DNA of 21,405 bases from an uncultured Collinsella sp. (GTDB lineage: Bacteria > Actinomycetota > Coriobacteriia > Coriobacteriales > Coriobacteriaceae): the NCBI GenBank assembly GCA_902489945.1, contig CABUBZ010000033.1:1-21405 (forward strand), in the 5' to 3' direction. Shown one piece after another: positions 1-8,181 of the stretch (the stretch's first letter is position 1; every line of letters begins with the position of its first letter). The notes under the pieces are model-generated. The model ran no database searches. It had not been told where the DNA came from and was given only the letters and a program-made list of their open reading frames with translations. The position numbers and the translations under genes were made by a program.

Positions 1-45
1 GGGAGCCTGTGGAGCCGTCAGACCGGCGCATTCTTGGAGGCGTAA
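1..45 (+). CDS. Possible C-terminal tail of an upstream gene
   Basis: Frame 1 is open from the window edge to a TAA at 43-45 and would encode GSLWSRQTGAFLEA. The peptide looks like real protein and the stop lies about 60 bp before nth, as expected for a preceding gene on the same strand. Fourteen residues are too few to name a family or to exclude a chance open frame. Confidence 0.25.
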   Translation, partial: GSLWSRQTGAFLEA

Positions 46-108
46 GCGTCTCGGACGTGGGACAATTGTGCCTATAAGTTTATTGTGCCGTTGAGCCGAG
101 GAGTCGTT

Positions 109-774
109 ATGTCACGCGAGACCAATGCCGCCAAGCGCGAGCGCGCCATCGAGGTGTGCGAGCGCCTCAACCGTCGCTATGGCCCGGTCGAGTGCTTTTT
201 GGACCACGAGAATCCCTTCCGCCTGCTGATCGCGGTGCTACTCTCGGCGCAAACGACCGACGCGCAGGTCAACAAGGTGACGCCGCGGCTGTTTGCCCAG
301 TGGCCCACGCCCGAGGCCATGGCCGGGGCGAGCGTGGCTGACGTGGCAGACACCATCAAGTCACTCGGCTTCTACAAGAGCAAAGCCAAGCATGCCGTCG
401 AGGCCGCGCAGATGATCGTCGCCGACTATGGCGGCGAGGTGCCGGCCGACATGAAGGAGCTTGTAAAGCTGCCGGGCGTGGGACGCAAGACGGCGAACAT
501 CGTGCTCAACGTGGGGTATGGCATCGTGGAGGGCATTGCGGTGGACACGCACGTCAACCGCATTGCGCACCGCCTGATGTTGAGTCCCAAGACGCATGCC
601 AAGGAGCCGCTCAAGACCGAGCAGGATCTGCTCAAGATTTTGCCGCACGAGTATTGGGAGTCGGTCAACCATCAGTGGATTACCTTCGGTCGCGAGATCT
701 GCGACGCCCGCAAACCCAAGTGTGGCGAGTGTCCGCTGGCAGATTTGTGCCCCAGCGTGCGCGTGACGGGGTAG
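109..774 (+). CDS. nth: Endonuclease III, DNA glycosylase/AP lyase
   Basis: This is a base-excision-repair enzyme that removes oxidised pyrimidines and nicks abasic sites by beta-elimination. The 221-residue product shows the full family pattern. A helix-hairpin-helix motif LPGVGRKTA (residues 121-129) carries the catalytic lysine K127, and the catalytic aspartate D146 sits in VDTHV. A C-terminal [4Fe-4S] ligand set C198-x6-C205-x2-C208-x5-C214 is intact. The length is close to the E. coli enzyme (211 residues). I chose ATG 109 over the in-frame GTG at 85 because a GAGGAG ribosome site at 97-102 sits 6 bases upstream of the ATG. Another repair gene, mfd, follows on the same strand after a hairpin. 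Confidence 0.96.
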   Translation: MSRETNAAKRERAIEVCERLNRRYGPVECFLDHENPFRLLIAVLLSAQTTDAQVNKVTPRLFAQWPTPEAMAGASVADVADTIKSLGFYKSKAKHAVEAAQMIVADYGGEVPADMKELVKLPGVGRKTANIVLNVGYGIVEGIAVDTHVNRIAHRLMLSPKTHAKEPLKTEQDLLKILPHEYWESVNHQWITFGREICDARKPKCGECPLADLCPSVRVTG

Positions 775-878
775 GGCGGAACGCATCTTCGTCTGGCGTT
801 TTTTGCGGGGCCGGGTTTGCCCTTGAGCCGGAGTTCTCTCCATGCGCTACCATGACAGACAATGTATTTGACGTACGA

Positions 879-906
879 CCCGCCGAGCTTGCCCCGGCGG
901 GCTTTT
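879..906 (+). terminator. Hairpin with short T-run between nth and mfd
   Basis: CCCGCCG (879-885) pairs perfectly with CGGCGGG (895-901) around a 9-base loop, followed by C and TTTT (903-906). This fits a weak intrinsic terminator for nth. It ends only 25 bases before the mfd start codon, so it may instead lie in the mfd leader. Confidence 0.5.
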
Positions 907-931
907 GGCGTTGCGATGCCGGAGGAACAGC

Positions 932-3900
932 ATGCTCATTCACCGTATAGCCGCGCAGCTCTACACTGCCGAGGCACTGCAGACCGTCGAGGCCGGGCTC
1001 GATTCTGGCGAGGACGTGACGCTGGCGGTGTCTCAGTCGGGTCGCACGCTTATGGCTGCCGCCCAGTTTGCGCGCCGTCCGCGCCCCACGGTCTACATTG
1101 TGAGCGGCGAGGACGCGGCCGATCGTGCCGCCCGCAGCCTTGCCGCCTATGTGGGGCTGGCGCACGTGTGCCGCTTCCCCGAGCGCAAGGACTATCCGTG
1201 GCGCGAGCAGGCGCCCGACGACGCCGTGGTGGCCCAGCGCTGCGAGGCGCTCGGGCGCATCGTGCGCGGCGACAACTGCATTATGGTCGCCTCGGCCCGC
1301 GCACTGCTGCGCTGCGTGCCGCCGGTCGAGAGCCGCTACTGGGAGTCCACGACCTTTGCGGTGGGCGAGGAGATCCCTTTTGACGAGGTGCCGCAGCGCC
1401 TGGTGGGCATGGGCTACACCAATGCCGGCGCCGCCGATGCACCCGGCCTGTTCCGCGTGCACGGTGACACCGTCGAGGTGTTTCCCGCACAGGAAAAGGC
1501 GCCCGTGCGCATCGAGTTTTTTGGCGACGAGATCGACCGTATCCGCCGCATGGTGAGTTCCACGGGCCAGACCATCGGCAACGAGGACAGCATCGAGATC
1601 TTCCCCTGTCGCGAGCTCGCACTCACCGACGACGCCGTCCACAACATGCATGTGGCGCTCTATCGTGCCAGCCAGGACGACAGCAAGTTGGCGGCGCTGC
1701 TCGAGATGGTGGATGCGCGCATCGTCACGCCCGAGCTCGATCGCTTTTTGCCGGTGATGTACGGCCAGACCGTGAGCCCGCTGGCGCACGTGAGCGGCAA
1801 GGCGCTCGTGGTGCTGTCCGAGCCGCGCTCGCTGTTCGACGATTGCCTGCGTGCCTACGAGGATATCGAGGCGCGTGCCGGCGAGGCGGGGATTGACCGA
1901 CTGGATGGCCTGTATTTACGTGCCCAGCAGCTCGATTTTGGTGCTCAGCAGCGCCTGAACTACGTGAGCCTGATTCGTGCCGGCGGTGCGGTGACGGCAG
2001 AGCTCAAGATTGAGCAGCCGGCCATTGCGGGCTCGGACAATCGCTTTATGACGCGCATTCAGGAAGTCGTGGGCAAGCGCTGTGCCTGCGTATTTGCCAT
2101 CCCTGACCGCGGTGCGCGCGAGTCGATGGAGCTCACCTTTGGCGACGAGGGCATTACCTTTGAGGAGTCGTTGACGGCCGCGCCCGAAAACGCCGGCGTT
2201 ATTGGCGAGCGCGTACGCGTGGCAACGGCGGATTCTGCCGACCGTGCCGCACGCCAGGAGGCCCATGCTTCCATTCGCGAGCGTAAGGCCGACGCGCTCA
2301 ACGCCCGCTCGCTCGAGGCGGGCGCGGCCCAGGCTGCCGCCGGTGCCGCCGTGCCCACCATCTCGCGCGGACGCGTGACCTTTGTAGATGCCGCCCTGCC
2401 GCAGGGCGTGGTGGTGCCCGATGCCAACCTGGCCGTGTTCTCAATCGCCGACCTCAACGCCCGCATGGACGCCAACCGCGCGCGCAGCCGCCGCAAGGTG
2501 GACATTACGCAGATCACGTTCCCGTTTAAGCCGGGCGACTACGTGGTGCACGCCACTCACGGCATCGCGCTCTTTAGCGAGATCGCGCGCCAGGAAGTGG
2601 GCGGCAAGGAGCGCGACTACTTTTTGCTGGAATATGCCGACGGCGACAAGCTCTACGTGCCGCTGGAGCAGGTCGACCGCATTACGCGTTATGTTGGCCC
2701 CGACGGTGACAAGCCACGCCTGACCAGGCTTAACACCGCCGACTGGACGCGTGCCACCAATAAGGCGCGCAAGAACGCCAAAAAGCTGGCGTTTGACCTG
2801 GTCGATCTGTATACGCGCCGCTCTTCGATTACCGGTATCGCCTGCCCACCCGACACGCCCGAGCAGATCGAGATGGAGCAGAGCTTTCCTTACGACGAGA
2901 CGCGCGACCAGCTGGAGGCCATCGCTGACATTAAGGCCGACATGGAGGCGCCCAAGCCCATGGACCGCCTGCTGTGCGGCGATGTGGGCTTTGGCAAGAC
3001 CGAGGTCGCCCTGCGCGCGGCGTTTAAGTGCGTGGACTCCGGCCGCCAGGTCATGGTGCTCTGCCCCACGACCATTCTGGCCCAGCAGCACTACGAGACG
3101 TTCTTTGAGCGCTTTGCCCCGTTTGGCCTGGAGGTCGAGGTGCTCAGCCGCTTCCGTACGCCGGCGCAGCAAAAGCGCGCACTCAAGGCGTTTGCCGAGG
3201 GCACGATCGATGTGCTTATCGGCACGCACCGCCTGCTTTCGGCCGATGTGAACCCCAAGAACCTGGGCCTGGTGATTATTGACGAGGAGCAGCGCTTTGG
3301 CGTGCAGCACAAGGAGCAGCTCAAGAACCTGCGCGAGCAGATTGACGTGCTCACGCTTTCGGCCACGCCCATCCCGCGTACCATGCAGATGGCCACGAGC
3401 GGCGTGCGCGATATGAGCCTGATTACCACGCCGCCGACTGGGCGCCGCCCCGTGATCGTGCACGTGGGGGAGTACGACCCCGACGTGGTGAGCGCGGCGA
3501 TTCGCCTGGAGGTGGGTCGCGGCGGACAGGTGTACTACGTGTCCAACCGCGTCAAGACCATCGATGACGCTGTGGCACGCGTGCACGAGGCCGCGCCCGA
3601 GGCGCGCGTGGGCGTGGCGCACGGCAAGATGAGCCCGCGCGAGGTCGAGGACGTGATGATCGAGTTCGCGACCAAAAAGATCGATGTGCTCATCGCCACG
3701 ACCATCGTGGAGAGCGGCATCGACAACGCGACCGCCAACACGCTCATCATCGAGGACTCGCAGCGCCTGGGTCTGGCACAGCTCTACCAGCTCAAGGGCC
3801 GTGTGGGTCGCTCGGCCACGCAGGCCTACGCGTACTTTATGTTCCCGGGCGAGCTGCCGCTCACCGAGGAGGCCACGGCGCGCCTGACTGCACTTTCCGA

Positions 3901-4564
3901 GTTCCAGGACCTGGGCAGCGGCATGCGTATCGCCATGCGCGACCTGGAGATTCGCGGCGCCGGCTCGCTGATGGGCGCCGAGCAGCACGGCAACCTGTCG
4001 AGCGTGGGCTTTGACCTGTTTACGCAGATGTTGGGCCAGGCCGTGGCCGAGGCGCGCGGCGATGACGACGCCGGCGTGGAGGCGGCGAGCGTGGGCATTA
4101 ACCTGCCGGCCGATTACTTCTTGTCCGAGGAGTACCTGCCGGCGGTGGACCAGCGCGTGCTCGTGTACCGCAAGCTCGCGGCGGCCGAGGACCTGGAGAG
4201 CATCGACGAGGTACAGGAAGAGACCGAGGCCGCGCACGGTGAGCTGCCGTTGGCGGGGCTCAACCTGTTCAACCGCGCGCGCATCCGCATTCGCGGCGAG
4301 CGCCTGGGGCTCGAGAGCGTCACGCTCAGCGGCGGACGCATCACTTTTTTGGGTGTCGACGTGCCCAAGAAGGTGGCCTTTGAGCTCAAGACCCGCTACG
4401 GTGCGGTGAACTTCCCCAAGAGCCGCAAGCTGTCGGTGCCCTACAAGGCGGGCGCCGGTGCGGGCAGCGGCCTGGGTCGCGGTCTCGACGCCAACGACGG
4501 CACCGGCCCCGTGGCCGCGGCGCTCATGCTGCTGCAGCAGCTGGGCGCGACTGACGATGACTAA
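932..4564 (+). CDS. mfd: Transcription-repair coupling factor Mfd
   Basis: Mfd displaces RNA polymerase stalled at DNA lesions, using ATP-driven translocation, and recruits UvrA for nucleotide excision repair. The product is 1210 residues, the usual size. The N-terminal part is the UvrB-like module. The RNA-polymerase-interacting (CarD-like) domain begins near residue 530 with PFKPGDYVVHATHG. The RecG-like motor follows, with Walker A GDVGFGKTE near 681, the DEEQ box near 783, LSATPIPRTMQM near 809 and motif VI QLKGRVGRS near 953. A C-terminal TRCF domain precedes a Gly/Ala-rich tail. ATG 932 was preferred to the in-frame TTG at 905 because GGAGGA at 921-926 lies 5 bases upstream. It stands between two same-strand genes, with 56 bp before the PAP2 gene. 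Confidence 0.97.
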   Translation: MLIHRIAAQLYTAEALQTVEAGLDSGEDVTLAVSQSGRTLMAAAQFARRPRPTVYIVSGEDAADRAARSLAAYVGLAHVCRFPERKDYPWREQAPDDAVVAQRCEALGRIVRGDNCIMVASARALLRCVPPVESRYWESTTFAVGEEIPFDEVPQRLVGMGYTNAGAADAPGLFRVHGDTVEVFPAQEKAPVRIEFFGDEIDRIRRMVSSTGQTIGNEDSIEIFPCRELALTDDAVHNMHVALYRASQDDSKLAALLEMVDARIVTPELDRFLPVMYGQTVSPLAHVSGKALVVLSEPRSLFDDCLRAYEDIEARAGEAGIDRLDGLYLRAQQLDFGAQQRLNYVSLIRAGGAVTAELKIEQPAIAGSDNRFMTRIQEVVGKRCACVFAIPDRGARESMELTFGDEGITFEESLTAAPENAGVIGERVRVATADSADRAARQEAHASIRERKADALNARSLEAGAAQAAAGAAVPTISRGRVTFVDAALPQGVVVPDANLAVFSIADLNARMDANRARSRRKVDITQITFPFKPGDYVVHATHGIALFSEIARQEVGGKERDYFLLEYADGDKLYVPLEQVDRITRYVGPDGDKPRLTRLNTADWTRATNKARKNAKKLAFDLVDLYTRRSSITGIACPPDTPEQIEMEQSFPYDETRDQLEAIADIKADMEAPKPMDRLLCGDVGFGKTEVALRAAFKCVDSGRQVMVLCPTTILAQQHYETFFERFAPFGLEVEVLSRFRTPAQQKRALKAFAEGTIDVLIGTHRLLSADVNPKNLGLVIIDEEQRFGVQHKEQLKNLREQIDVLTLSATPIPRTMQMATSGVRDMSLITTPPTGRRPVIVHVGEYDPDVVSAAIRLEVGRGGQVYYVSNRVKTIDDAVARVHEAAPEARVGVAHGKMSPREVEDVMIEFATKKIDVLIATTIVESGIDNATANTLIIEDSQRLGLAQLYQLKGRVGRSATQAYAYFMFPGELPLTEEATARLTALSEFQDLGSGMRIAMRDLEIRGAGSLMGAEQHGNLSSVGFDLFTQMLGQAVAEARGDDDAGVEAASVGINLPADYFLSEEYLPAVDQRVLVYRKLAAAEDLESIDEVQEETEAAHGELPLAGLNLFNRARIRIRGERLGLESVTLSGGRITFLGVDVPKKVAFELKTRYGAVNFPKSRKLSVPYKAGAGAGSGLGRGLDANDGTGPVAAALMLLQQLGATDDD

Positions 4565-4620
4565 CGGGTCGACGCTGCAAACGCCCCATTTGGGCAATCT
4601 GACCCCATCGAAAGGAAAGC

Positions 4621-5484
4621 ATGTTCGGGTATATCTATAAGAAAGATGCCGCTGCTATCGCGGTCATCCTGGCCTTTTGTCTGCTCGTCGGGTCTTTTTT
4701 CGATTACCAAATCTCGAGTGCGCTGTTCAACTCGTCTAGCCTGTTTGGCCGCTTTGTCGAGGCGGCCGGCGAGCTGCCGTTCGAGCTGACGGCGAGCGTC
4801 GCGGGCATTATGCTCGTGCGCTCGGCACGTCCCGATTCCAAGGCGAGCAAGTGGCTCGCCGCGCTGGGCGTTCTGATCAACGTAGGCCTGGTCGGCTACG
4901 AGATTATCGGATCGCTGCGCGTCGGCGGCAAGCTTATTGCGTTTCAGCTGGTTCTGACGTTTGCATTGGTCATCGCGGCCAACCTCATCGCCTATCGCCT
5001 CACGCGCGACACCGACTCCGACGAGCTCGCGCGCTGGGCGCTGATGGTGCTTGCCGTGTGGGTCGCTCAGGCCATCATCCTCAACGTGGTTGTCAAGCCG
5101 CTGTGGTCGCGCCCGCGCATGCGCGTGATCGAGGTCACGCCGGGGCTCAATTTTCAGCCGTGGTGGGTGATTGGCAACCCCGACAAGTGGAGCTATATTG
5201 CGGCCGGCGTGATCAAGGACGGCTTCAAGTCGTTTGCGAGCGGACATACGGCGCACGCGGCGATCGGCCTTATGCTCGCCGGGCTTCCCGCGGCGGCCTT
5301 TAAGGAAAAGCCGTCGCGCCGTCGCGTGGTCTTTTGGACGGCGGCTGCGGTTGCGGCGCTCGTCGCCTTTGGCCGCATTGTGATCGGTGCGCACTTTTTG
5401 ACTGACGTGAGCTGCGGCTTTGCCCTGGTGCTGGCACTTGAGTGCCTTGCCGCGCGCATTGCCTATCCGGGCGGCGTACAATAG
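4621..5484 (+). CDS. PAP2-superfamily membrane phosphatase
   Basis: This is an integral-membrane lipid phosphatase-like protein of 287 residues; family members dephosphorylate phosphatidate, undecaprenyl pyrophosphate or similar lipids outside the membrane. Several hydrophobic segments are visible (about residues 10-27, 80-100, 107-125 and 140-158). The three phosphatase signatures are present in variant form: K159-PLWS-RP, a core SGH at 207-209, and G251-R252-x5-H258-x3-D262, which carries the conserved Arg, His and Asp. The first motif has four residues between Lys and Arg-Pro instead of the usual six. The start at ATG 4621 follows an AAAGGAA ribosome site. The true substrate cannot be read from the sequence. 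It is 45 bp upstream of the aldolase-like gene and may be co-transcribed with it. Confidence 0.85.
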   Translation: MFGYIYKKDAAAIAVILAFCLLVGSFFDYQISSALFNSSSLFGRFVEAAGELPFELTASVAGIMLVRSARPDSKASKWLAALGVLINVGLVGYEIIGSLRVGGKLIAFQLVLTFALVIAANLIAYRLTRDTDSDELARWALMVLAVWVAQAIILNVVVKPLWSRPRMRVIEVTPGLNFQPWWVIGNPDKWSYIAAGVIKDGFKSFASGHTAHAAIGLMLAGLPAAAFKEKPSRRRVVFWTAAAVAALVAFGRIVIGAHFLTDVSCGFALVLALECLAARIAYPGGVQ

Positions 5485-5529
5485 CGGCGTTTAAATCATC
5501 GGGCCCATGCCCGGCTAGAGAGGATTGCC

Positions 5530-6555
5530 ATGCTCGCGTTCAACAACGACTATTCCCACGGTGCTCATCCGGCAGTGCTGCAGGCGCTCGTCGATACCAA
5601 CATGGAGCCGCAGCCCGGCTACGGTACCGATGCGCACACCGAGCGTGCCAAGCAGCTGATTCGCGAGGCCTGTCAGGCCCCCGATGCCGACGTGTTCTTG
5701 CTGGTGGGCGGCACGCAGGCCAACGCGACGGTGATTGACATGCTGCTCGCGCCCTACGAGGGCGTCGTTGCCGCCGAGACCGGCCATGTCGCTTGCCACG
5801 AGGCGGGCGCCATCGAGTTTGGCGGCCACAAGGTGCTCACCATCCCCGGCTACGAGGGCAAGATGCACGCCGAGGATCTCGAGAACTATATCCAGGTGTT
5901 CTACGAAAACGAGAGCTACGAGCACACGGTGTTCCCGGGCGCCGTGTACGTGAGTCTATCGACCGAGTACGGCACGCTGTACTCCAAGGCCGAGCTCGCG
6001 GCGATTCACGCGGTGTGCCAGAAGCGCGAGATTCCGCTGTTTGTGGACGGTGCTCGTCTGGCCTATGCACTGGCGGCCGATGAGTGCGACATTACCCTGC
6101 CCGAGCTGGCGCAGCTGTGCGACGTGTTCTACATCGGCGGCACCAAGTGCGGCGCGCTCTGCGGCGAGGCCGTGGTGTTCTGCGGCATGCACGCCCCGGC
6201 GCATCCCATTCCGCGCATTAAGCAGCATGGCGCGTTGTTGGCCAAGGGCCGCCTGACAGGCGTGCAGTTTGAGGCGCTCTTTACCGACGGCCTGTATTTT
6301 GAGATTGGTCGCCAGGCGATTGAGACCGCTCAGGCGCTGCGTCGTGTGCTGCACGAGCGCGGCTACCAGTTCTTCTTGGAGACGCCCACGAATCAGCAGT
6401 TCGTGATTCTGCCCAACGAGGATATGGCCCGCATTCGCGAGCATGCCTCGATCGAGTACTGGGAAAAGTACGATGAGACCCACACGGTGGTGCGCTTTTG
6501 CACCAGCTGGGCCACGACGCAGGAGGACATCGACGCGCTGGCGGCTGTCCTGTAG
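5530..6555 (+). CDS. Threonine-aldolase-like PLP enzyme (beta-eliminating lyase family)
   Basis: This 341-residue fold-type I PLP enzyme resembles low-specificity L-threonine aldolases, which cleave threonine or allo-threonine to glycine and acetaldehyde. The N-terminal FNNDYSHGAHPAVLQAL matches the family opening. GGTQAN near residue 57 is a cofactor phosphate-binding segment. FVDGARL carries the Asp (D173) that contacts the PLP pyridine nitrogen, and IGGTKCGA carries the Schiff-base lysine K206. ATG 5530 is preceded by a purine-rich GAGAGGA. A strong terminator follows 15 bp after the stop. The family also contains tyrosine-phenol-lyase-like members, so the exact substrate is inferred. Confidence 0.88.
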   Translation: MLAFNNDYSHGAHPAVLQALVDTNMEPQPGYGTDAHTERAKQLIREACQAPDADVFLLVGGTQANATVIDMLLAPYEGVVAAETGHVACHEAGAIEFGGHKVLTIPGYEGKMHAEDLENYIQVFYENESYEHTVFPGAVYVSLSTEYGTLYSKAELAAIHAVCQKREIPLFVDGARLAYALAADECDITLPELAQLCDVFYIGGTKCGALCGEAVVFCGMHAPAHPIPRIKQHGALLAKGRLTGVQFEALFTDGLYFEIGRQAIETAQALRRVLHERGYQFFLETPTNQQFVILPNEDMARIREHASIEYWEKYDETHTVVRFCTSWATTQEDIDALAAVL

Positions 6556-6570
6556 CCTGATGTAATGACG

Positions 6571-6616
6571 AGGGGCCGCCTTGCGCTGGGTTTGGCGCAG
6601 GGCGGCCCTTGCTTTT
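6571..6616 (+). terminator. Intrinsic terminator after the aldolase-like gene
   Basis: A 16-bp stem pairs 6571-6586 with 6595-6610, including two G-U pairs, around an 8-base loop and followed by GCTTTT. It closes the mfd-to-aldolase side, and the acetyltransferase start codon follows 17 bases later. Confidence 0.85.
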
Positions 6617-6632
6617 GAGGGGGAGGGGCTGT

Positions 6633-7232
6633 ATGCCCGAGAAATCCGTGATGTCCGAGCCGATGATTCGTCTGGCGACGCCCGATGATGCGCCGGCATT
6701 GCTTGCTATTTACGAGCCGTATGTGCGCGAGACGGCGATTACCTGCGAATATGAGGTGCCGAGCGTTGAGGAGTTTGCCGGGCGTATCGCCAAGACGCTC
6801 GAGCGCTACCCCTATTTGGTGATGGAGCTCGACGGTCGTGCAGTGGGCTATGCCTATGTGAGCCCGCTCAATAGCCGCGAGGCCTATGACTGGTCGGTCG
6901 AGACGTCAATCTACCTGGCGCGCGATGTGCGCCATGGCGGTTTGGGCCGAAAGCTGCACGACGCGCTCAAGCAGTGTGTGACCGCGATGGGCATGACCAA
7001 CATGTGCGCCCTCATCGCCGTGCCGCACGATAAGGACGATGAGTACCTGACGCACAACAGCCAGGATTTCCATGCCCATATGGGATATCGCCTGGTGGGC
7101 ACCTTCGACCGTTGCGCGCAAAAGTTCGGTCGCTGGTACGACATGTGCTGGATGGAGCTCATCCTAGCCGAGCGCGTCCCCAGCCAACCCAAACCAACCT
7201 GGTTCCCCGACCTCCCCAAACCTACCATTTAG
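6633..7232 (+). CDS. GNAT N-acetyltransferase, phosphinothricin/methionine-sulfone type
   Basis: This is an acetyl-CoA-dependent N-acetyltransferase of 199 residues. The opening MIRLATPDDAPALLAIYEPY and the mid-protein SVETSIYLARDVRHGGLG match the Pat/MddA subgroup of GNAT enzymes, which acetylate small amino-acid analogues. The acetyl-CoA pyrophosphate loop is R-H-G-G-L-G. The start at ATG 6633 is 5 bases after GGAGGG; ATGs at 6651 and 6663 are also in frame. The C-terminal stretch PSQPKPTWFPDLPKPTI is Pro-rich and runs into a palindromic repeat (7219-7255), so the last residues may come from repeat insertion and not from the ancestral gene. The substrate is not determined. Confidence 0.87.
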   Translation: MPEKSVMSEPMIRLATPDDAPALLAIYEPYVRETAITCEYEVPSVEEFAGRIAKTLERYPYLVMELDGRAVGYAYVSPLNSREAYDWSVETSIYLARDVRHGGLGRKLHDALKQCVTAMGMTNMCALIAVPHDKDDEYLTHNSQDFHAHMGYRLVGTFDRCAQKFGRWYDMCWMELILAERVPSQPKPTWFPDLPKPTI

Positions 7233-7255
7233 GGACAGGCTTATTTTGGCAGGTT
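7219..7255. repeat. REP-like palindrome between convergent genes
   Basis: AACCTACCA (7219-7227) and TGGCAGGTT (7247-7255) form inverted arms with one mismatch, around a centre containing AGGGACAGGC. The element spans the GNAT stop codon and ends within the TAA of the leftward GntR gene. The GGGAC core recalls the other small palindromes in this window. It may act as a bidirectional terminator. Confidence 0.45.
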
Positions 7256-7976
7256 AGCCGATTGGCTCGGTGTATTTGGCGCGGTCGGTGCGTTGGATGC
7301 GCTTAGAGACATGGAGCGGTCGGCCGTCGGTGTCGTAGACGTAGTCGGTGATAAGGATCAGCGCCTGCCCGCGCTCGACGTTGAGCAGGAACGCCTCGTT
7401 TTGCGAGGCGTAACACACCTCAAAGGTCTTGTGTCCCTGGGCCGGCGCGCGGTGGAACTCCTGGCGCAGCGTCGCGTAGAGCGAACCGTTGATATCGCGA
7501 TCGATGAGCGCCCCAAAGCTCGGCGGCAGATAGGTGGTCTCCAGGCACAGCGGGGCATCGTCCAGATAGCGTAGGCGCACGAGCTTGACGAGCTTGCTGC
7601 CCACAGCGGCGTCGAAGAACTTGGCCACACTGCCCGCCGCCTTGGCAAAGCCCGAGTCCACCGTGCGCGTGGTGGGCTTCATGCCCTGGCCTTCGACCTG
7701 CTTGGTATAGCTCGAAAACACCAGGTTGTTTTCGTGCACCTCGGGCGTGTCGGCCACAAAGGCGCCGCGCCCGCGCTCGGTGCGCACCAGGCCCTCATCG
7801 ACCAGCACCTTCAGTGCATGGCGCACGGTGCTGCGTGACAGACCAGACTCGTTCATAAGCTCCATCTCGGACGGAAGCTTGTCTCCGCGTGCGTAAGTGC
7901 CGGCGGCGATGCGGTCGCGCAGCGTGCCAGCCAAGCACTCATATTGGGCCAAGTTCTTTTTCGGCGAAGTGCTCAT
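7254..7976 (-). CDS. GntR/HutC-family regulator 1 (UTRA domain)
   Basis: This is a ligand-responsive transcription factor of 240 residues. A winged helix-turn-helix occupies about residues 8-75, with DKLPSEMELMNESGLSRSTV as the recognition region and RTERGRGAFVA as the wing. A UTRA effector domain follows (about 95-235). Family members such as FrlR, NagR and TreR are usually repressors released by a sugar phosphate or phosphorylated substrate. It is divergent from the SIS-1 deglycase. The shared 205-bp gap carries a 20-bp direct repeat at each end, one ending 9 bp from this gene's start codon, which suggests autoregulation and control of SIS-1. The ribosome site is weak. A glycated-amine 6-phosphate effector is an inference from context. 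Confidence 0.9.
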   Translation of the reverse strand: MSTSPKKNLAQYECLAGTLRDRIAAGTYARGDKLPSEMELMNESGLSRSTVRHALKVLVDEGLVRTERGRGAFVADTPEVHENNLVFSSYTKQVEGQGMKPTTRTVDSGFAKAAGSVAKFFDAAVGSKLVKLVRLRYLDDAPLCLETTYLPPSFGALIDRDINGSLYATLRQEFHRAPAQGHKTFEVCYASQNEAFLLNVERGQALILITDYVYDTDGRPLHVSKRIQRTDRAKYTEPIG

Positions 7977-7984
7977 GCGACCAA

Positions 7985-8004
7985 CCTGTACCTAACTTGT
8001 ATGC
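7985..8004 (+). promoter_or_regulatory. Candidate GntR-1 operator, left copy
   Basis: CCTGTACCTAACTTGTATGC matches the copy at 8124-8143 at 17 of 20 positions, including an identical 12-mer TAACTTGTATGC. Two TGTA boxes lie 11 bp apart (7987 and 7998). The position just upstream of the GntR-1 start codon suggests autoregulation. Confidence 0.55.
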
Positions 8005-8123
8005 TTACCGAACCAAGCATGTATCCAACATGACAACAAAACCGCTGGTAACTGATTACCGAGAATCACGCCAGCAAATTTTCTAAGACAAATATAGCAT
8101 ACAACTAGTCGACATCGTCAAAA

Positions 8124-8143
8124 CATGTATGTAACTTGTATGC
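8124..8143 (+). promoter_or_regulatory. Candidate GntR-1 operator, right copy
   Basis: CATGTATGTAACTTGTATGC is the second copy of the 20-bp repeat, with TGTA boxes at 8126 and 8137 again 11 bp apart. It ends 38 bp before the SIS-1 start codon. An inverted relative, GCATACAACT, lies nearby at 8097-8106, and a partial site GCATGTATCC at 8018-8027. I could not assign a confident -35/-10 pair for SIS-1. Confidence 0.55.
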
Positions 8144-8181
8144 CGTCGACAGCATCAAACGAGAAGAAAGGCTGATGCACG

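Noticed and set aside
2441..4597. Long open frame antisense to mfd
   Set aside because: It is rich in His, Arg, Ala and Leu, as expected of the reverse complement of GC-rich coding DNA, has no family motif, and mfd on the other strand is unmistakable. The same applies to the long antisense frame at 17321-19435 opposite recQ.
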